Shown piece after piece: positions 7,334 through 15,242 of a stretch of DNA of 32,646 bases (its first letter is position 1; each line of letters starts with the position of its first letter). Source of the DNA: CAVYGN01 sp964413265 (GTDB lineage: Bacteria > Spirochaetota > Brevinematia > Brevinematales > JAOACQ01); the NCBI GenBank assembly GCA_964413265.1, contig CAYPRX010000053.1:1-32646 (forward strand). The letters run 5' to 3'. Under the pieces are notes generated by a model. The model had not been told where the DNA came from, did no database searches, and saw only the letters and a list, made by a program, of their open reading frames with translations. Made by a program: the position numbers and the translations under genes.

Positions 7334-8092
7334 TTAAGGTTTAGGAGTTAAAAAAGGACTGAAAATATTTGCTGGCTGATTTGACACCGAATTTTCAGCG
7401 GCATTTTCAGTATAATAGTATATCTTTCCCCTTGCAAAATAATTCCATTCGGAATCAGGGTATTCTTTAATCAGCTGTTTATAACAGTTTATGGCGCCAT
7501 TAATATCCGACATCTGTTCGCGGCACCTTGCCATACCAATCAGGGCAAGCGGAGCAAAACCCTGGTTTGTATATTTAGAAGCGATCATGTTGTAATCCTC
7601 GAAAGCCTTTGCATAACCATTATCCTGTTCTGAGCATTGAGCCCTGCCTATAAGGGCGAGAGTCCTGTAAAAATCCGAACGGGCTACAAGAAACGCGTAA
7701 TTATAATTACTGTAAGCTGTCTGAAGCACCTGCTTGTTACCTGATGTGAAAAAAGATTCATAATAAAACCTTGCAATGAAAAGCCTTGCCCGCTCAGCGG
7801 CAACTGTTCTAGGATAAACCTGTATTATTGACATGAGAGACTGCATCTGCTGCTGGATCAAGTCAACCCTTTCACCCGAATTTGTGTTTCCTGCAAGCTC
7901 ACTGATATTCATCTGAACCTGGTCATATTGCCGGTCGGCCTTATCATTATTTGAAGCATCGATAAAATTAGAAATTGTGAAAACCATAACTGCGATTACT
8001 AATGCAGCCAGCAGGATTATTAAACTGACCCTGTATTTATTTATTATTTCAATAATTATTTCAAAAGTTGTCTTTTTATTTTGTTGTTTCAT
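7334..8092 (-). CDS. membrane-anchored TPR-like protein
   Basis: A 252-residue protein with a short basic cytoplasmic N-terminus, one transmembrane helix (about residues 22-41) and a periplasmic domain of helical TPR-like repeats. The clearest repeats are near residues 150-230 (YAKAFEDYNMIASKY, then INGAINCYKQLIKEYPDSEW-like spacing). The layout resembles the YfgM/tetratricopeptide anchors that act with the Sec translocon or in envelope assembly, but identity is not certain. The start overlaps the end of rpsA by 17 bases, so translation is probably coupled. The C-terminal 25 residues are low-complexity Asn/Pro-rich. Function unknown. Confidence 0.72.
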   Translation of the reverse strand: MKQQNKKTTFEIIIEIINKYRVSLIILLAALVIAVMVFTISNFIDASNNDKADRQYDQVQMNISELAGNTNSGERVDLIQQQMQSLMSIIQVYPRTVAAERARLFIARFYYESFFTSGNKQVLQTAYSNYNYAFLVARSDFYRTLALIGRAQCSEQDNGYAKAFEDYNMIASKYTNQGFAPLALIGMARCREQMSDINGAINCYKQLIKEYPDSEWNYFARGKIYYYTENAAENSVSNQPANIFSPFLTPKP

Positions 8093-9800
8093 TCACCTTC
8101 TCCGGGTTACTTTTACTCAACTGCTTTTTCAATAAAGATCCTATAGTAGCCATCTTCGATTCAGGCTTATCACTGGCGATATACTTTGAAACTTCTATTT
8201 TTTCCTCGTTCATCAAAAATTCCCTGATGCTGAGCTCAATTTTATTTTTATTTATATCCACGTAACGAACAAGGGCATAAACCTCTTCTCCTGTTTTATG
8301 GACATCATGGATATTATCAACCTTGTCTTTAGAAACCTGCGAGATGTGAATGAATCCCTCCAGGTTGTTTTCCAATGAAACGGTTAACCCGTTGTCCATG
8401 ATAGATTTAATAAGGGCTTTTACAAGCGAACCCTTTGGATAATTCATGCTGAATGTCTTGATCGGATTATCGGAGAGCTGTTTATATCCCAGTCTTAGTT
8501 TTTCTTTTTCCTTATCCACCGACAATACTATGCATTGAATTTTCTCGCCCCTTCTGAATTTCTTTTTAAGATCTACTGAATTGTCCAGCCAATCGACGTC
8601 TTCACGGCGCATAAGGCCCTCGATTCCGTCATCGAACTTGATGAAAATCCCGAAATCAAGTATCGAGGAAACTGTGCCTTCCACTTTCCTGCCGTAGCTG
8701 TAATTCTGGTCTGCGCTATCCCAGGGATTTTCCTGTATTTCCCTTAGAGAAACACCCATCCTTCTTTTTTCCGGTTCCAGGTTTGTAATCTTGACCTCGA
8801 CAATTGTTCCCGGTTTAAAATATTTCTTGGCATCTCTTATTCTTTCGGTCCAGGACATTTCATCATTGGAAAGGAAACCTTCAATTCCATCTTCAACTTC
8901 CACGATAACGCCGTCTTTTCTATAGCTGACAACAGTACCTTTCACTGTATCTCCCAGTTTAAACTTCCTGTCTGCTGATAGCCATGGATCGGGAGTGAAC
9001 TGTTTACGTCCTACTTTAACTGAATTTTTAGTTCTATCGAGCTTAACGATCAACACATCCATTTCATCACCCAGCTTTATGACCTTTCTCATATCATCGA
9101 GATATTTCCAGGAAAAATCTGAGACATGCATAAAAACTCGAATGCCCTCTGCTGTTAAGACAATAAAATCTTCTTCGACCCGCTCAACTTTTCCATGAAT
9201 CACGTCATTGACATTGAATTTCTCGAAAAATATGGAATACAGCTTTTTAATTGTCTTTTGAAGGTATTCACGCCTTGATACAGTATAATTGTTCCTCTTT
9301 GCTTCGATTACGGCAAAATCTGTTACCAGTCCCTTTAAATTTTCCAGTTTTTCCTCTTTTCTGACATCAATCTGCGACAAAGGCAGGAAAGCCTTTATTC
9401 CGAACCCAAGGTCAACTGTAAATCCCTTAGGTATTTTGTCTTTGTAAACAGGTTCCTCAATAGTTCCACTGACTGGAAGTCCTGAATCAAGTGCATACTC
9501 AAGGTCTTCTGTTTTTTTTATTTTTTCAGCTTCTGTCCTCGAACCGATATTGATCCCATCCTTTATCTCTTTTAATATTACAAAGGTTTCATCGCCTACT
9601 GACGGAAGTTGCGAAAACTCGGATAATGGGACCACGCATTCCGATTTTCCACCCAGGTCAAGAAAAACGTCGCCGCTGTTGACGGCGACAACCTTACCCT
9701 TTTTTACCCTGCTTTGAAAATCAGCTCTATCCTGGGCAGAGACTTTACTCTCATTCTTCATGGCTTCCAGAAAAATATCATTCATCGCATCCAAACCCAT
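8076..9800 (-). CDS. rpsA: 30S ribosomal protein S1 (six S1 domains)
   Basis: A 574-residue RNA-binding protein with six S1 (OB-fold) repeats at about 34-88, 107-177, 197-266, 282-354, 369-441 and 455-527. The last four share the typical G..V.G.V......G..V....GIEG.....D spacing. Six domains and this length match long bacterial S1, which recruits mRNA to the 30S subunit. The first two domains are the most divergent, as usual, since they bind the ribosome. The ATG start has GAGG five bases upstream; a second Met at residue 6 has no better site. The basic tail overlaps the next gene. It has its own promoter at 9832-9859. Confidence 0.9.
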   Translation of the reverse strand: MGLDAMNDIFLEAMKNESKVSAQDRADFQSRVKKGKVVAVNSGDVFLDLGGKSECVVPLSEFSQLPSVGDETFVILKEIKDGINIGSRTEAEKIKKTEDLEYALDSGLPVSGTIEEPVYKDKIPKGFTVDLGFGIKAFLPLSQIDVRKEEKLENLKGLVTDFAVIEAKRNNYTVSRREYLQKTIKKLYSIFFEKFNVNDVIHGKVERVEEDFIVLTAEGIRVFMHVSDFSWKYLDDMRKVIKLGDEMDVLIVKLDRTKNSVKVGRKQFTPDPWLSADRKFKLGDTVKGTVVSYRKDGVIVEVEDGIEGFLSNDEMSWTERIRDAKKYFKPGTIVEVKITNLEPEKRRMGVSLREIQENPWDSADQNYSYGRKVEGTVSSILDFGIFIKFDDGIEGLMRREDVDWLDNSVDLKKKFRRGEKIQCIVLSVDKEKEKLRLGYKQLSDNPIKTFSMNYPKGSLVKALIKSIMDNGLTVSLENNLEGFIHISQVSKDKVDNIHDVHKTGEEVYALVRYVDINKNKIELSIREFLMNEEKIEVSKYIASDKPESKMATIGSLLKKQLSKSNPEKVNETTK

Positions 9801-9831
9801 AAGAACCTCATCGATAAATTTACAGGTATAT

Positions 9832-9859
9832 ATTGTAAATTGTTTATACCTTATGTCAA
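9832..9859 (-). promoter_or_regulatory. putative rpsA promoter
   Basis: On the minus strand: TTGACA (9859-9854), 16-base spacer, TACAAT (9837-9832), about 30 bases before the rpsA start. It would give rpsA expression independent of the upstream accB-hisF unit. Confidence 0.6.
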
Positions 9860-9871
9860 TTTTTCAGTTAT

Positions 9872-10552
9872 CTATTGGCCGTTCAAACTGATATTAACCA
9901 TTTCCAGGATATCATATCGCGCGGAATTACTGCCATTGCCGCTTTTTGTCACAAATCTGTAAGGCACCGTATATGTTTTGCCTTCCTTCTCGTAATCATT
10001 ATAAAACACTTCTGTTGTGCTTATTAGGCTTCCGCCCAGAAGATAGTCGATCCTGTGTAACCTGTAATTTGCACGGTCTATATACAATAAGACAGTGTTT
10101 TCAGCCCCCTTTATCCTGAGCCTTAAAATAATCGGATCAAACCCGCTACTGTAATACGACATTTCATATTTATTTAGAAAAGATTCTGTCGAACGTTCCG
10201 ATAAAAGAATATCAAAAGCAAAAAACTGCCTTGGCAGGTCCTTATACATATCCCTGTATAGATCATCCACATTGAGGACTGTTATAGTAATACCCTTTAT
10301 CTTCGAATAAATAATCTCAACACTTGCATTTTTTGACTTGTCAAGATAAGAATCCCGTGGAATGCTTGAAATCTTTTTATCGATGGCCTGGCCTGAAAGT
10401 CCAGCTTTAAAACTGTCCGGCAGAACGTCAAGCGAGGCATTTCTCACATCTTTAAAAAAATCTGCGGCTGGCTTCTGATTCTGCTGTCCGGATAAAAGAG
10501 ATTGGTAGATCAAAAGAATAAAAAAGGTTGAAAATACTGTTGTTTTTTTCAT
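9872..10552 (-). CDS. secreted LolA-like/unknown periplasmic protein
   Basis: A 226-residue protein with a clear signal peptide (MKKTTVF, hydrophobic core to about residue 21, SLLSG cleavage area). The rest is rich in beta strand, with a ...RANYRLHRIDYLLGG... hairpin and a C-terminal VPYRFVTKSGNG stretch that recall LolA-like half-barrels (compare the LolA-like protein at 4557-5291), but the match is weak. A charged DKSKNASVEIIYSKIKGITI segment precedes the core. It lies 41 bp after hisF, so it likely shares the accB transcript. There are no recognisable catalytic residues. I call it a secreted protein of unknown role, possibly lipid- or lipoprotein-binding. Confidence 0.6.
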   Translation of the reverse strand: MKKTTVFSTFFILLIYQSLLSGQQNQKPAADFFKDVRNASLDVLPDSFKAGLSGQAIDKKISSIPRDSYLDKSKNASVEIIYSKIKGITITVLNVDDLYRDMYKDLPRQFFAFDILLSERSTESFLNKYEMSYYSSGFDPIILRLRIKGAENTVLLYIDRANYRLHRIDYLLGGSLISTTEVFYNDYEKEGKTYTVPYRFVTKSGNGSNSARYDILEMVNISLNGQ

Positions 10553-10593
10553 AAAATCTCCTCGGCTCCGAAATCCAAAGGGTTTAAATCTTA

Positions 10594-11361
10594 TTATAAA
10601 TAATCAAGCCTGACAGGTATATTATGTTCTTTAAGATAAAGTTTAACATCTGTTACCGTCAATTCGCGGTAGTGAAAAAGAGAAGCGGCAAGCGCAGCGC
10701 TTGCCTTCCCCGTCTTAAAAGCCTCCAGAAAATGTTCTTTTTTCCCGGCTCCGCCTGATGCGATAACGGGGATAGAAACCAGCCCGCTGACGAGTGCTGT
10801 TATCTCATTGTCATAACCATCTTTGGTCCCATCCCTGTCCATCGAGGTTAGTAAAATTTCACCTGCTCCGAGATTGCAGACCATTTTTGCCCACTGAAGC
10901 CCGTCAATACCTGTATCAATTCTGCCGCCATTAATAAAAACATTCCACCTAGAGTTGCCGGCTTTTTTTACATCAATAGCTACTACAATCGTAGAACTTC
11001 CAAAAACCCTAGCAGCTTCTTTAATAAAAGGCGGGTTATTGACTGCCGCTGAATTTATAGACACTTTGTCCGCTCCAGCATTAAGCATATTCCTTATATC
11101 ATCTATTGTTCTTATTCCCCCTCCTATAGTGAAGGGAATAAATATCTCCCGGGCAACCCTTTTTGCGACTTCAACCAGAGTACTGCGTTTTTCATGGCTT
11201 GCTGTAATATCCAGGAAGACAAGCTCATCTGCCCCTTCTTCATTATAATAAGAGGCATTCTCAACAGGATCCCCAGCATCCCTTATATCAATAAAATTTA
11301 CACCCTTTACGACCCTGCCCTTATCTATATCAAGGCATGGTATTATACGTTTAGCAAGCAT
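10594..11361 (-). CDS. hisF: imidazole glycerol phosphate synthase, cyclase subunit HisF
   Basis: A 255-residue (beta/alpha)8 barrel of normal length. The N-terminus MLAKRIIPCLDIDKGRVVKG carries catalytic Asp11, and the second catalytic residue is Asp130 in VVAIDVKK. Phosphate-binding loops GGGI (80-83) and ASGGAG near the C-terminal side are intact. With the glutaminase HisH it converts PRFAR plus ammonia into imidazole glycerol phosphate and AICAR, linking histidine and purine synthesis. No hisH or other his gene is in the window; hisF lies 12 bp after accB, an unusual neighbour. The ATG start has a weak AGGCAGG. Confidence 0.96.
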   Translation of the reverse strand: MLAKRIIPCLDIDKGRVVKGVNFIDIRDAGDPVENASYYNEEGADELVFLDITASHEKRSTLVEVAKRVAREIFIPFTIGGGIRTIDDIRNMLNAGADKVSINSAAVNNPPFIKEAARVFGSSTIVVAIDVKKAGNSRWNVFINGGRIDTGIDGLQWAKMVCNLGAGEILLTSMDRDGTKDGYDNEITALVSGLVSIPVIASGGAGKKEHFLEAFKTGKASAALAASLFHYRELTVTDVKLYLKEHNIPVRLDYL

Positions 11362-11373
11362 TTATTGGCCTGC

Positions 11374-11886
11374 CTACATCAATTCAATTAAATAAAGAGG
11401 ATCTCCCGATTGGACCGGACTTCCGTTGGTTTTGAAAATTTCTATTATTCTTCCCTGAACATCAGCTTTTATCTCATTCATGATCTTCATAGCTTCCACT
11501 ATGCATACAGTAGTATCTTCAGATACAGTATCACCAAGTTTTATATAAGGCGGAGATTGAGGGCTCGGCGCCTCATAAAAAGTGCCGATTACAGGGGATT
11601 TGATCCTGTAATACCTGGTCTCATCATCATACTCACTTTTACCGGGATTATCAGGAGCAGCTTTTACCTTCGGCTCTTCTCCCGATTCAAAGGGTATTTC
11701 AATAGTGCCTCCGTCAGATGGATGATTGTAATACTCGTTTTTGTCCGCCATGTTCCTTTTCTTCGTGACGCGCAGGTACAGCGTATCCCCTTCTTCCATT
11801 TCAATTTCCAGAATATTTGAATCTTCCATTAGATTATTGACCTGTTTTAAAAACGAGATATTGAATCCGCATATGTTCTTTTCCAT
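11374..11886 (-). CDS. accB: biotin carboxyl carrier protein of acetyl-CoA carboxylase
   Basis: A 170-residue BCCP. The N-terminal helix resembles other AccB proteins. An acidic, Pro-containing linker (about 50-95) follows, and then the biotinyl domain (about 95-170) with the attachment lysine K134 in EAMKIMNE. The thumb-like insertion typical of AccB (YEAPSPQSPPYIKLGDTV) is present, which separates it from biotin domains of pyruvate carboxylase. It carries biotin between the carboxylase and transferase steps that make malonyl-CoA for the fatty-acid genes at 14-17 kb. accC is not adjacent. The ATG start has GGAGG twelve bases upstream, a rather long spacing. Own promoter at 11947-11975. Confidence 0.93.
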   Translation of the reverse strand: MEKNICGFNISFLKQVNNLMEDSNILEIEMEEGDTLYLRVTKKRNMADKNEYYNHPSDGGTIEIPFESGEEPKVKAAPDNPGKSEYDDETRYYRIKSPVIGTFYEAPSPQSPPYIKLGDTVSEDTTVCIVEAMKIMNEIKADVQGRIIEIFKTNGSPVQSGDPLYLIELM

Positions 11887-11946
11887 TAATAAGGTTAACC
11901 TCCACGATACTTAATTGCACTTGTGTCCATGACCCTTATCCGCATA

Positions 11947-11975
11947 ATTCTAAAGGCAATAGTCTCTGATGTCAA
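11947..11975 (-). promoter_or_regulatory. accB-hisF operon promoter
   Basis: On the minus strand: TTGACA (11975-11970), 17-base spacer, TAGAAT (11952-11947). The start would lie near 11940, about 55 bases before the accB start codon. Confidence 0.7.
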
Positions 11976-12024
11976 AAGTTTATCCCATTGGTTCTGCGGA
12001 TTCAAAACCTTCTTTTACTTCATT

Positions 12025-12053
12025 TTGACAAACTTAGAACTGCCGGTTAAAAT
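12025..12053 (+). promoter_or_regulatory. promoter of the DUF4836-like gene
   Basis: TTGACA (12025-12030), 17-base spacer, TAAAAT (12048-12053). The start codon at 12083 has AAGGAG seven bases upstream. It diverges from the accB promoter; the two -35 boxes are about 50 bp apart. Confidence 0.75.
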
Positions 12054-12082
12054 AAAACTGCAGGCACACTAAGGAGTTTTAT

Positions 12083-13723
12083 ATGAAAAAAGGAAGGATT
12101 TTTTTTATTTCATTAATATTGGCAATTATATTTTCTTCCCCAGGCTTATTATTCTGTCAGGACTCCATGGATTCAGTACCATGCCTGAAATATGTCCACC
12201 CCGATTCTGCCGTACTTTTGTTTTTTGATTGGGATACCCTTATAAAAAAAGGTCTGTCCTGGGAAGCAGTTAAAAATCTTGCGAACAGTTCTTCTCCGGC
12301 ATTTGAAGCTGAGAGCTCGCGGGAAGATCTGATAAAAAAGTTACTTGATAATCCCTCCGAAACAGGCATAGACCCGCTTAAAAGGGGTATAATATTTATC
12401 ACTTTGACAAACAGGAATGATAGCCGTCTTTCAGGCGCTGTGGTTTCTTTAAATGATAGTATGAAATTTAATGATTTTATTGCCTCCAGCCTCGGTCCCA
12501 GTAATTCAGGTTCAATAAAAAAAACAAATAATTTCAATTTTGTAGAGATCAACTCAGGTATTATCGGCTGGGACGATAATGCAGTAATGCTTCTGACGTC
12601 AGAGATTGACGGGATAGACCTTCAGAAGGAAATGTCTGCATTATTCGAGAATGAGAATAAAAGCAATTCATTTTATTTACGGCCCGGTTTAAAAATGATG
12701 CTTGAACAGCCCTTTGATCTTTCAAGCTGGTTTTCATTAAATACCTTCATATCTAATCGCCAATCCTATCTGGAAGACACTGATACAAATTCCATGATAA
12801 ACCTTATGACCAATTTGGAAATTACCATGCGGCTGGAATTCCTGAATGGCTGCGTCGTCATAAATATAGACGCAGTAGGATTGAATACAAACGGTTATAT
12901 AGGAGCAGATCTTTTCAGGAAAAAGATGGGGCCTTATCTATTTAATTCACTTCCGGGTAAAGATCTGATCGGATTTTTATCAATGGCTGTGGATATGAAA
13001 AAGTTGAACAGCGCAGGTGTAATCCCCTCTAAATACAAGAAAGACATAAATAATGTCAGCCCTTCTCTTGGAACACTTGATGAGGCACTTTCATCAATTG
13101 GTATTGGAATGCGCGATATTACCGGATCTCTGGGCGGTGATTTCCTGTTATTTGCCACTGATATCGGCGGCAGAAAAAGCGATATCGAATTGGGACTGGC
13201 AGCTGCAGTCAGGGATAAGGTAAAGTTAAATATTCTTATGTCCAAGCTTATAAAATCAAATATAATTGTAAAGGATCAAAAAAGTAAGAATGTATTTCTG
13301 ATAAATAGTGGAAAAGATAAAAAAGGAAGCGTATTATCCGGCAATATTTATATGATTTTAAAAGAAAACAGGATATACATTGTGACGTCTGCACTTAAGG
13401 ATTACCTTTTATCAAAAAGAATCTCCAGGCCAGCAGTCAGTCCTGAACTTCTGAAACTTACATATGATAATCAAGTTACCGGCTATATAGATATTGAATT
13501 ACTTGTAAAAAAATTGGCAGAAAGCGGAAAGGGAGAAACAGCTTTTACCGCTGCTCTGATCGGAAATTTTTTCAAGGATATCAGATTGATAATGAATCAG
13601 ATCAATCCTGCTTCTGCCAATCTCCGACTTGAAATCAACCTTACCGATAATTCGGAAAACAGTCTCAAGGTGATTCTTGACAGGATAGGTAATTTCACAG
13701 GTGAGGGCGGGGAAGGAGAGTAA
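12083..13723 (+). CDS. secreted DUF4836-like protein
   Basis: A 546-residue exported protein: signal peptide at about 1-26 (ends LLFCQ; the Cys at 25 could be a lipobox remnant but its context is poor), then a large soluble domain. The start of the mature protein (CLKYVHPDSAVLLFFDWDTL) and the segment LLDNPSETGIDPLKRGIIFI closely recall the opening of DUF4836 proteins, secreted proteins of unknown function known mainly from Bacteroidota. Repeated similar motifs later (DNQVTGYIDIELLVKKLAE) suggest a two-lobe structure. It has its own promoter and is followed by hairpins and a terminator, so it is a single-gene unit. No catalytic motif is visible. Confidence 0.65.
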   Translation: MKKGRIFFISLILAIIFSSPGLLFCQDSMDSVPCLKYVHPDSAVLLFFDWDTLIKKGLSWEAVKNLANSSSPAFEAESSREDLIKKLLDNPSETGIDPLKRGIIFITLTNRNDSRLSGAVVSLNDSMKFNDFIASSLGPSNSGSIKKTNNFNFVEINSGIIGWDDNAVMLLTSEIDGIDLQKEMSALFENENKSNSFYLRPGLKMMLEQPFDLSSWFSLNTFISNRQSYLEDTDTNSMINLMTNLEITMRLEFLNGCVVINIDAVGLNTNGYIGADLFRKKMGPYLFNSLPGKDLIGFLSMAVDMKKLNSAGVIPSKYKKDINNVSPSLGTLDEALSSIGIGMRDITGSLGGDFLLFATDIGGRKSDIELGLAAAVRDKVKLNILMSKLIKSNIIVKDQKSKNVFLINSGKDKKGSVLSGNIYMILKENRIYIVTSALKDYLLSKRISRPAVSPELLKLTYDNQVTGYIDIELLVKKLAESGKGETAFTAALIGNFFKDIRLIMNQINPASANLRLEINLTDNSENSLKVILDRIGNFTGEGGEGE

Positions 13724-13812
13724 TTATTGACCTTCCTCAGAAATTTATGCTGAAATAACCGTGAAAAAAAATTAACAAATGCGGTGCTTTATCCGATAAT
13801 TCAATTGATTTA

Positions 13813-13859
13813 TGCAGAATTAGATTCCCCTCCCAATTCTGCAAACTCACTTTGTGAGT
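13813..13859. repeat. two adjacent perfect hairpins upstream of terminator
   Basis: TGCAGAATT (13813-13821) pairs with AATTCTGCA (13835-13843), and ACTCAC (13845-13850) pairs with GTGAGT (13854-13859) over TTT. One base separates each from the next, and the terminator hairpin follows at 13861. Together they look like a compact palindromic repeat or cloverleaf-like structure in RNA. No second copy was seen in this window. Confidence 0.7.
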
Positions 13860-13860
13860 G

Positions 13861-13894
13861 AACCCCGCCCCTTGAAAAGGGGGCGGGGTTTTTT
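13861..13894 (+). terminator. intrinsic terminator
   Basis: Perfect 11-bp GC-rich stem AACCCCGCCCC/GGGGCGGGGTT with an 8-base loop and six T residues (13889-13894). It ends transcription from the DUF4836-like gene just before the rpmF promoter. Confidence 0.9.
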
Positions 13895-13907
13895 ATACTC
13901 CCTTTTT

Positions 13908-13936
13908 TTGACAATCGGTTTCGAGAAGTATAAAAT
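13908..13936 (+). promoter_or_regulatory. rpmF-plsX-fab operon promoter
   Basis: TTGACA (13908-13913), 17-base spacer, TAAAAT (13931-13936), 14 bases after the terminator T-run. It gives a short leader of about 30 nt before rpmF. Confidence 0.8.
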
Positions 13937-13972
13937 ATACGTTCCGGACTATCACTGAAAGGAGAGAATGTC

Positions 13973-14170
13973 ATGCCAGTCCCTAAACATAAAATAGCAA
14001 AATGCAAGAGCAGGATGAGGAAAGCCAACGGATATTTAAAGTCTACATCACCCGCTATGTCCATATGTCCTAATTGCGGTGCAATAAAAATACCTCACAG
14101 GGTTTGTGAATCTTGCGGCTTTTATAAAGGCAAACAAATTATTACTAAAGTCGTCAAAGAGGAAAAGTAG
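13973..14170 (+). CDS. rpmF: 50S ribosomal protein L32
   Basis: A 65-residue ribosomal protein: MPVPKHKIAKCKSRMRKAN start typical of L32, then a zinc ribbon with Cys32-x2-Cys35 and Cys45-x2-Cys48, so this is the zinc-binding (C+) form. The ATG has AAGGAGA about seven bases upstream. It opens the lipid-synthesis cluster, the common bacterial rpmF-plsX arrangement, and lies 14 bp before plsX. Confidence 0.97.
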   Translation: MPVPKHKIAKCKSRMRKANGYLKSTSPAMSICPNCGAIKIPHRVCESCGFYKGKQIITKVVKEEK

Positions 14171-14184
14171 ACTTGGAGAGCCTC

Positions 14185-15219
14185 ATGAAGATCGGTGTTG
14201 ATATCATAAGTGGAGAAACCGACATAAAGAAATTGATACAGGGCTGTATTGACGCGGTAAATGAGGACGCGGAAATCGAAGTTGTAATGATCGGAAGAGG
14301 AGACATTTATCAACCCGTACTTAACAAGTATCACCTGCTGAACAAAAATATCAAGAGAATCAGTATAATCGAAGCATCAGAAGTCATATCAATGGATGAT
14401 GATCCACTGGCTGTCATGAAGCAAAAAAAGGATTCCAGTATTGCTAAAGGTCTGCAGGCCCTTAAAAATGGTCAGATAGATGCTTTCTTTTCCCCTGGAA
14501 ACACAGGGGCTATCGTAGTAGCCTCTGCTCTTATACTCGGCAGGATAAAGGGAATTAAAAAACCGGCACTGGCCTTGCTTCTTCCAAATGTTGCCGGCAA
14601 AGCCAACATATTTCTGGATATTGGTGCAAGTTCGGATTGTGAGGTTGATGACCTTGCGAAATTTGCTGTAATGGGTAAATTATATGCCGAAGAGATGCTG
14701 TCAAAGGTAAATCCGCGAATCGGGCTGCTTAATATAGGCGAAGAATCTCACAAGGGAAACTCGTCCAGCAGGGCCGTGTTCAAAAGACTTTCAGAACTGG
14801 ACATCAACTTCAAGGGAAATGTCGAAGGTTACCAGCTTCTCTATAATGATGTTGATGTAATAGTTTGCGACGGTTATATAGGCAATATAGCACTTAAAAC
14901 AATTGAAGGTACCGCGACTATGTTTGCACACCTTTTAAAGAGATCTCTCAAGCATCATATAGGTGCTTTTTTGACTTATCCCTTTTATTTCGGGGCACTG
15001 GCAGAGCTAAGAAAAAAATCGGATCCTGAACAATACGGCGGAGCTCCACTTCTTGGTGTCAATGGAAATGTATATATAGGACATGGAAAATCCGGCAGAG
15101 AGGCAGTTAAATTCGCAATCAAAGCTGCCGTTAACGCAGTCCGCCATGATATCCTTGGAAAACTGCATAAACGTCTTGAGGAACTGTCCCAGGACGGAAG
15201 TGATAGTACTTTGAATTGA
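14185..15219 (+). CDS. plsX: phosphate acyltransferase PlsX
   Basis: A 344-residue soluble enzyme that transfers acyl groups from acyl-ACP to phosphate, supplying acyl-phosphate to PlsY for phospholipid synthesis. Family hallmarks: KKDSSIAKGLQALKNGQIDA, SPGNTGA (103-109; usually SAGNTGA), a LDIGASSDC stretch, GLLNIGEESHKGN, and DVIVCDGYIGNIALKTIEG. I use the ATG at 14185 (MKIGVDII) with GGAGAG just upstream, not the TTG twelve bases earlier. Oddity: the normally conserved N-terminal DAMGGD is replaced by DIISGE. It is preceded by rpmF and followed by fabG. Confidence 0.93.
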   Translation: MKIGVDIISGETDIKKLIQGCIDAVNEDAEIEVVMIGRGDIYQPVLNKYHLLNKNIKRISIIEASEVISMDDDPLAVMKQKKDSSIAKGLQALKNGQIDAFFSPGNTGAIVVASALILGRIKGIKKPALALLLPNVAGKANIFLDIGASSDCEVDDLAKFAVMGKLYAEEMLSKVNPRIGLLNIGEESHKGNSSSRAVFKRLSELDINFKGNVEGYQLLYNDVDVIVCDGYIGNIALKTIEGTATMFAHLLKRSLKHHIGAFLTYPFYFGALAELRKKSDPEQYGGAPLLGVNGNVYIGHGKSGREAVKFAIKAAVNAVRHDILGKLHKRLEELSQDGSDSTLN

Positions 15220-15242
15220 TTAATCTCCATCGGAGGGTAAAT

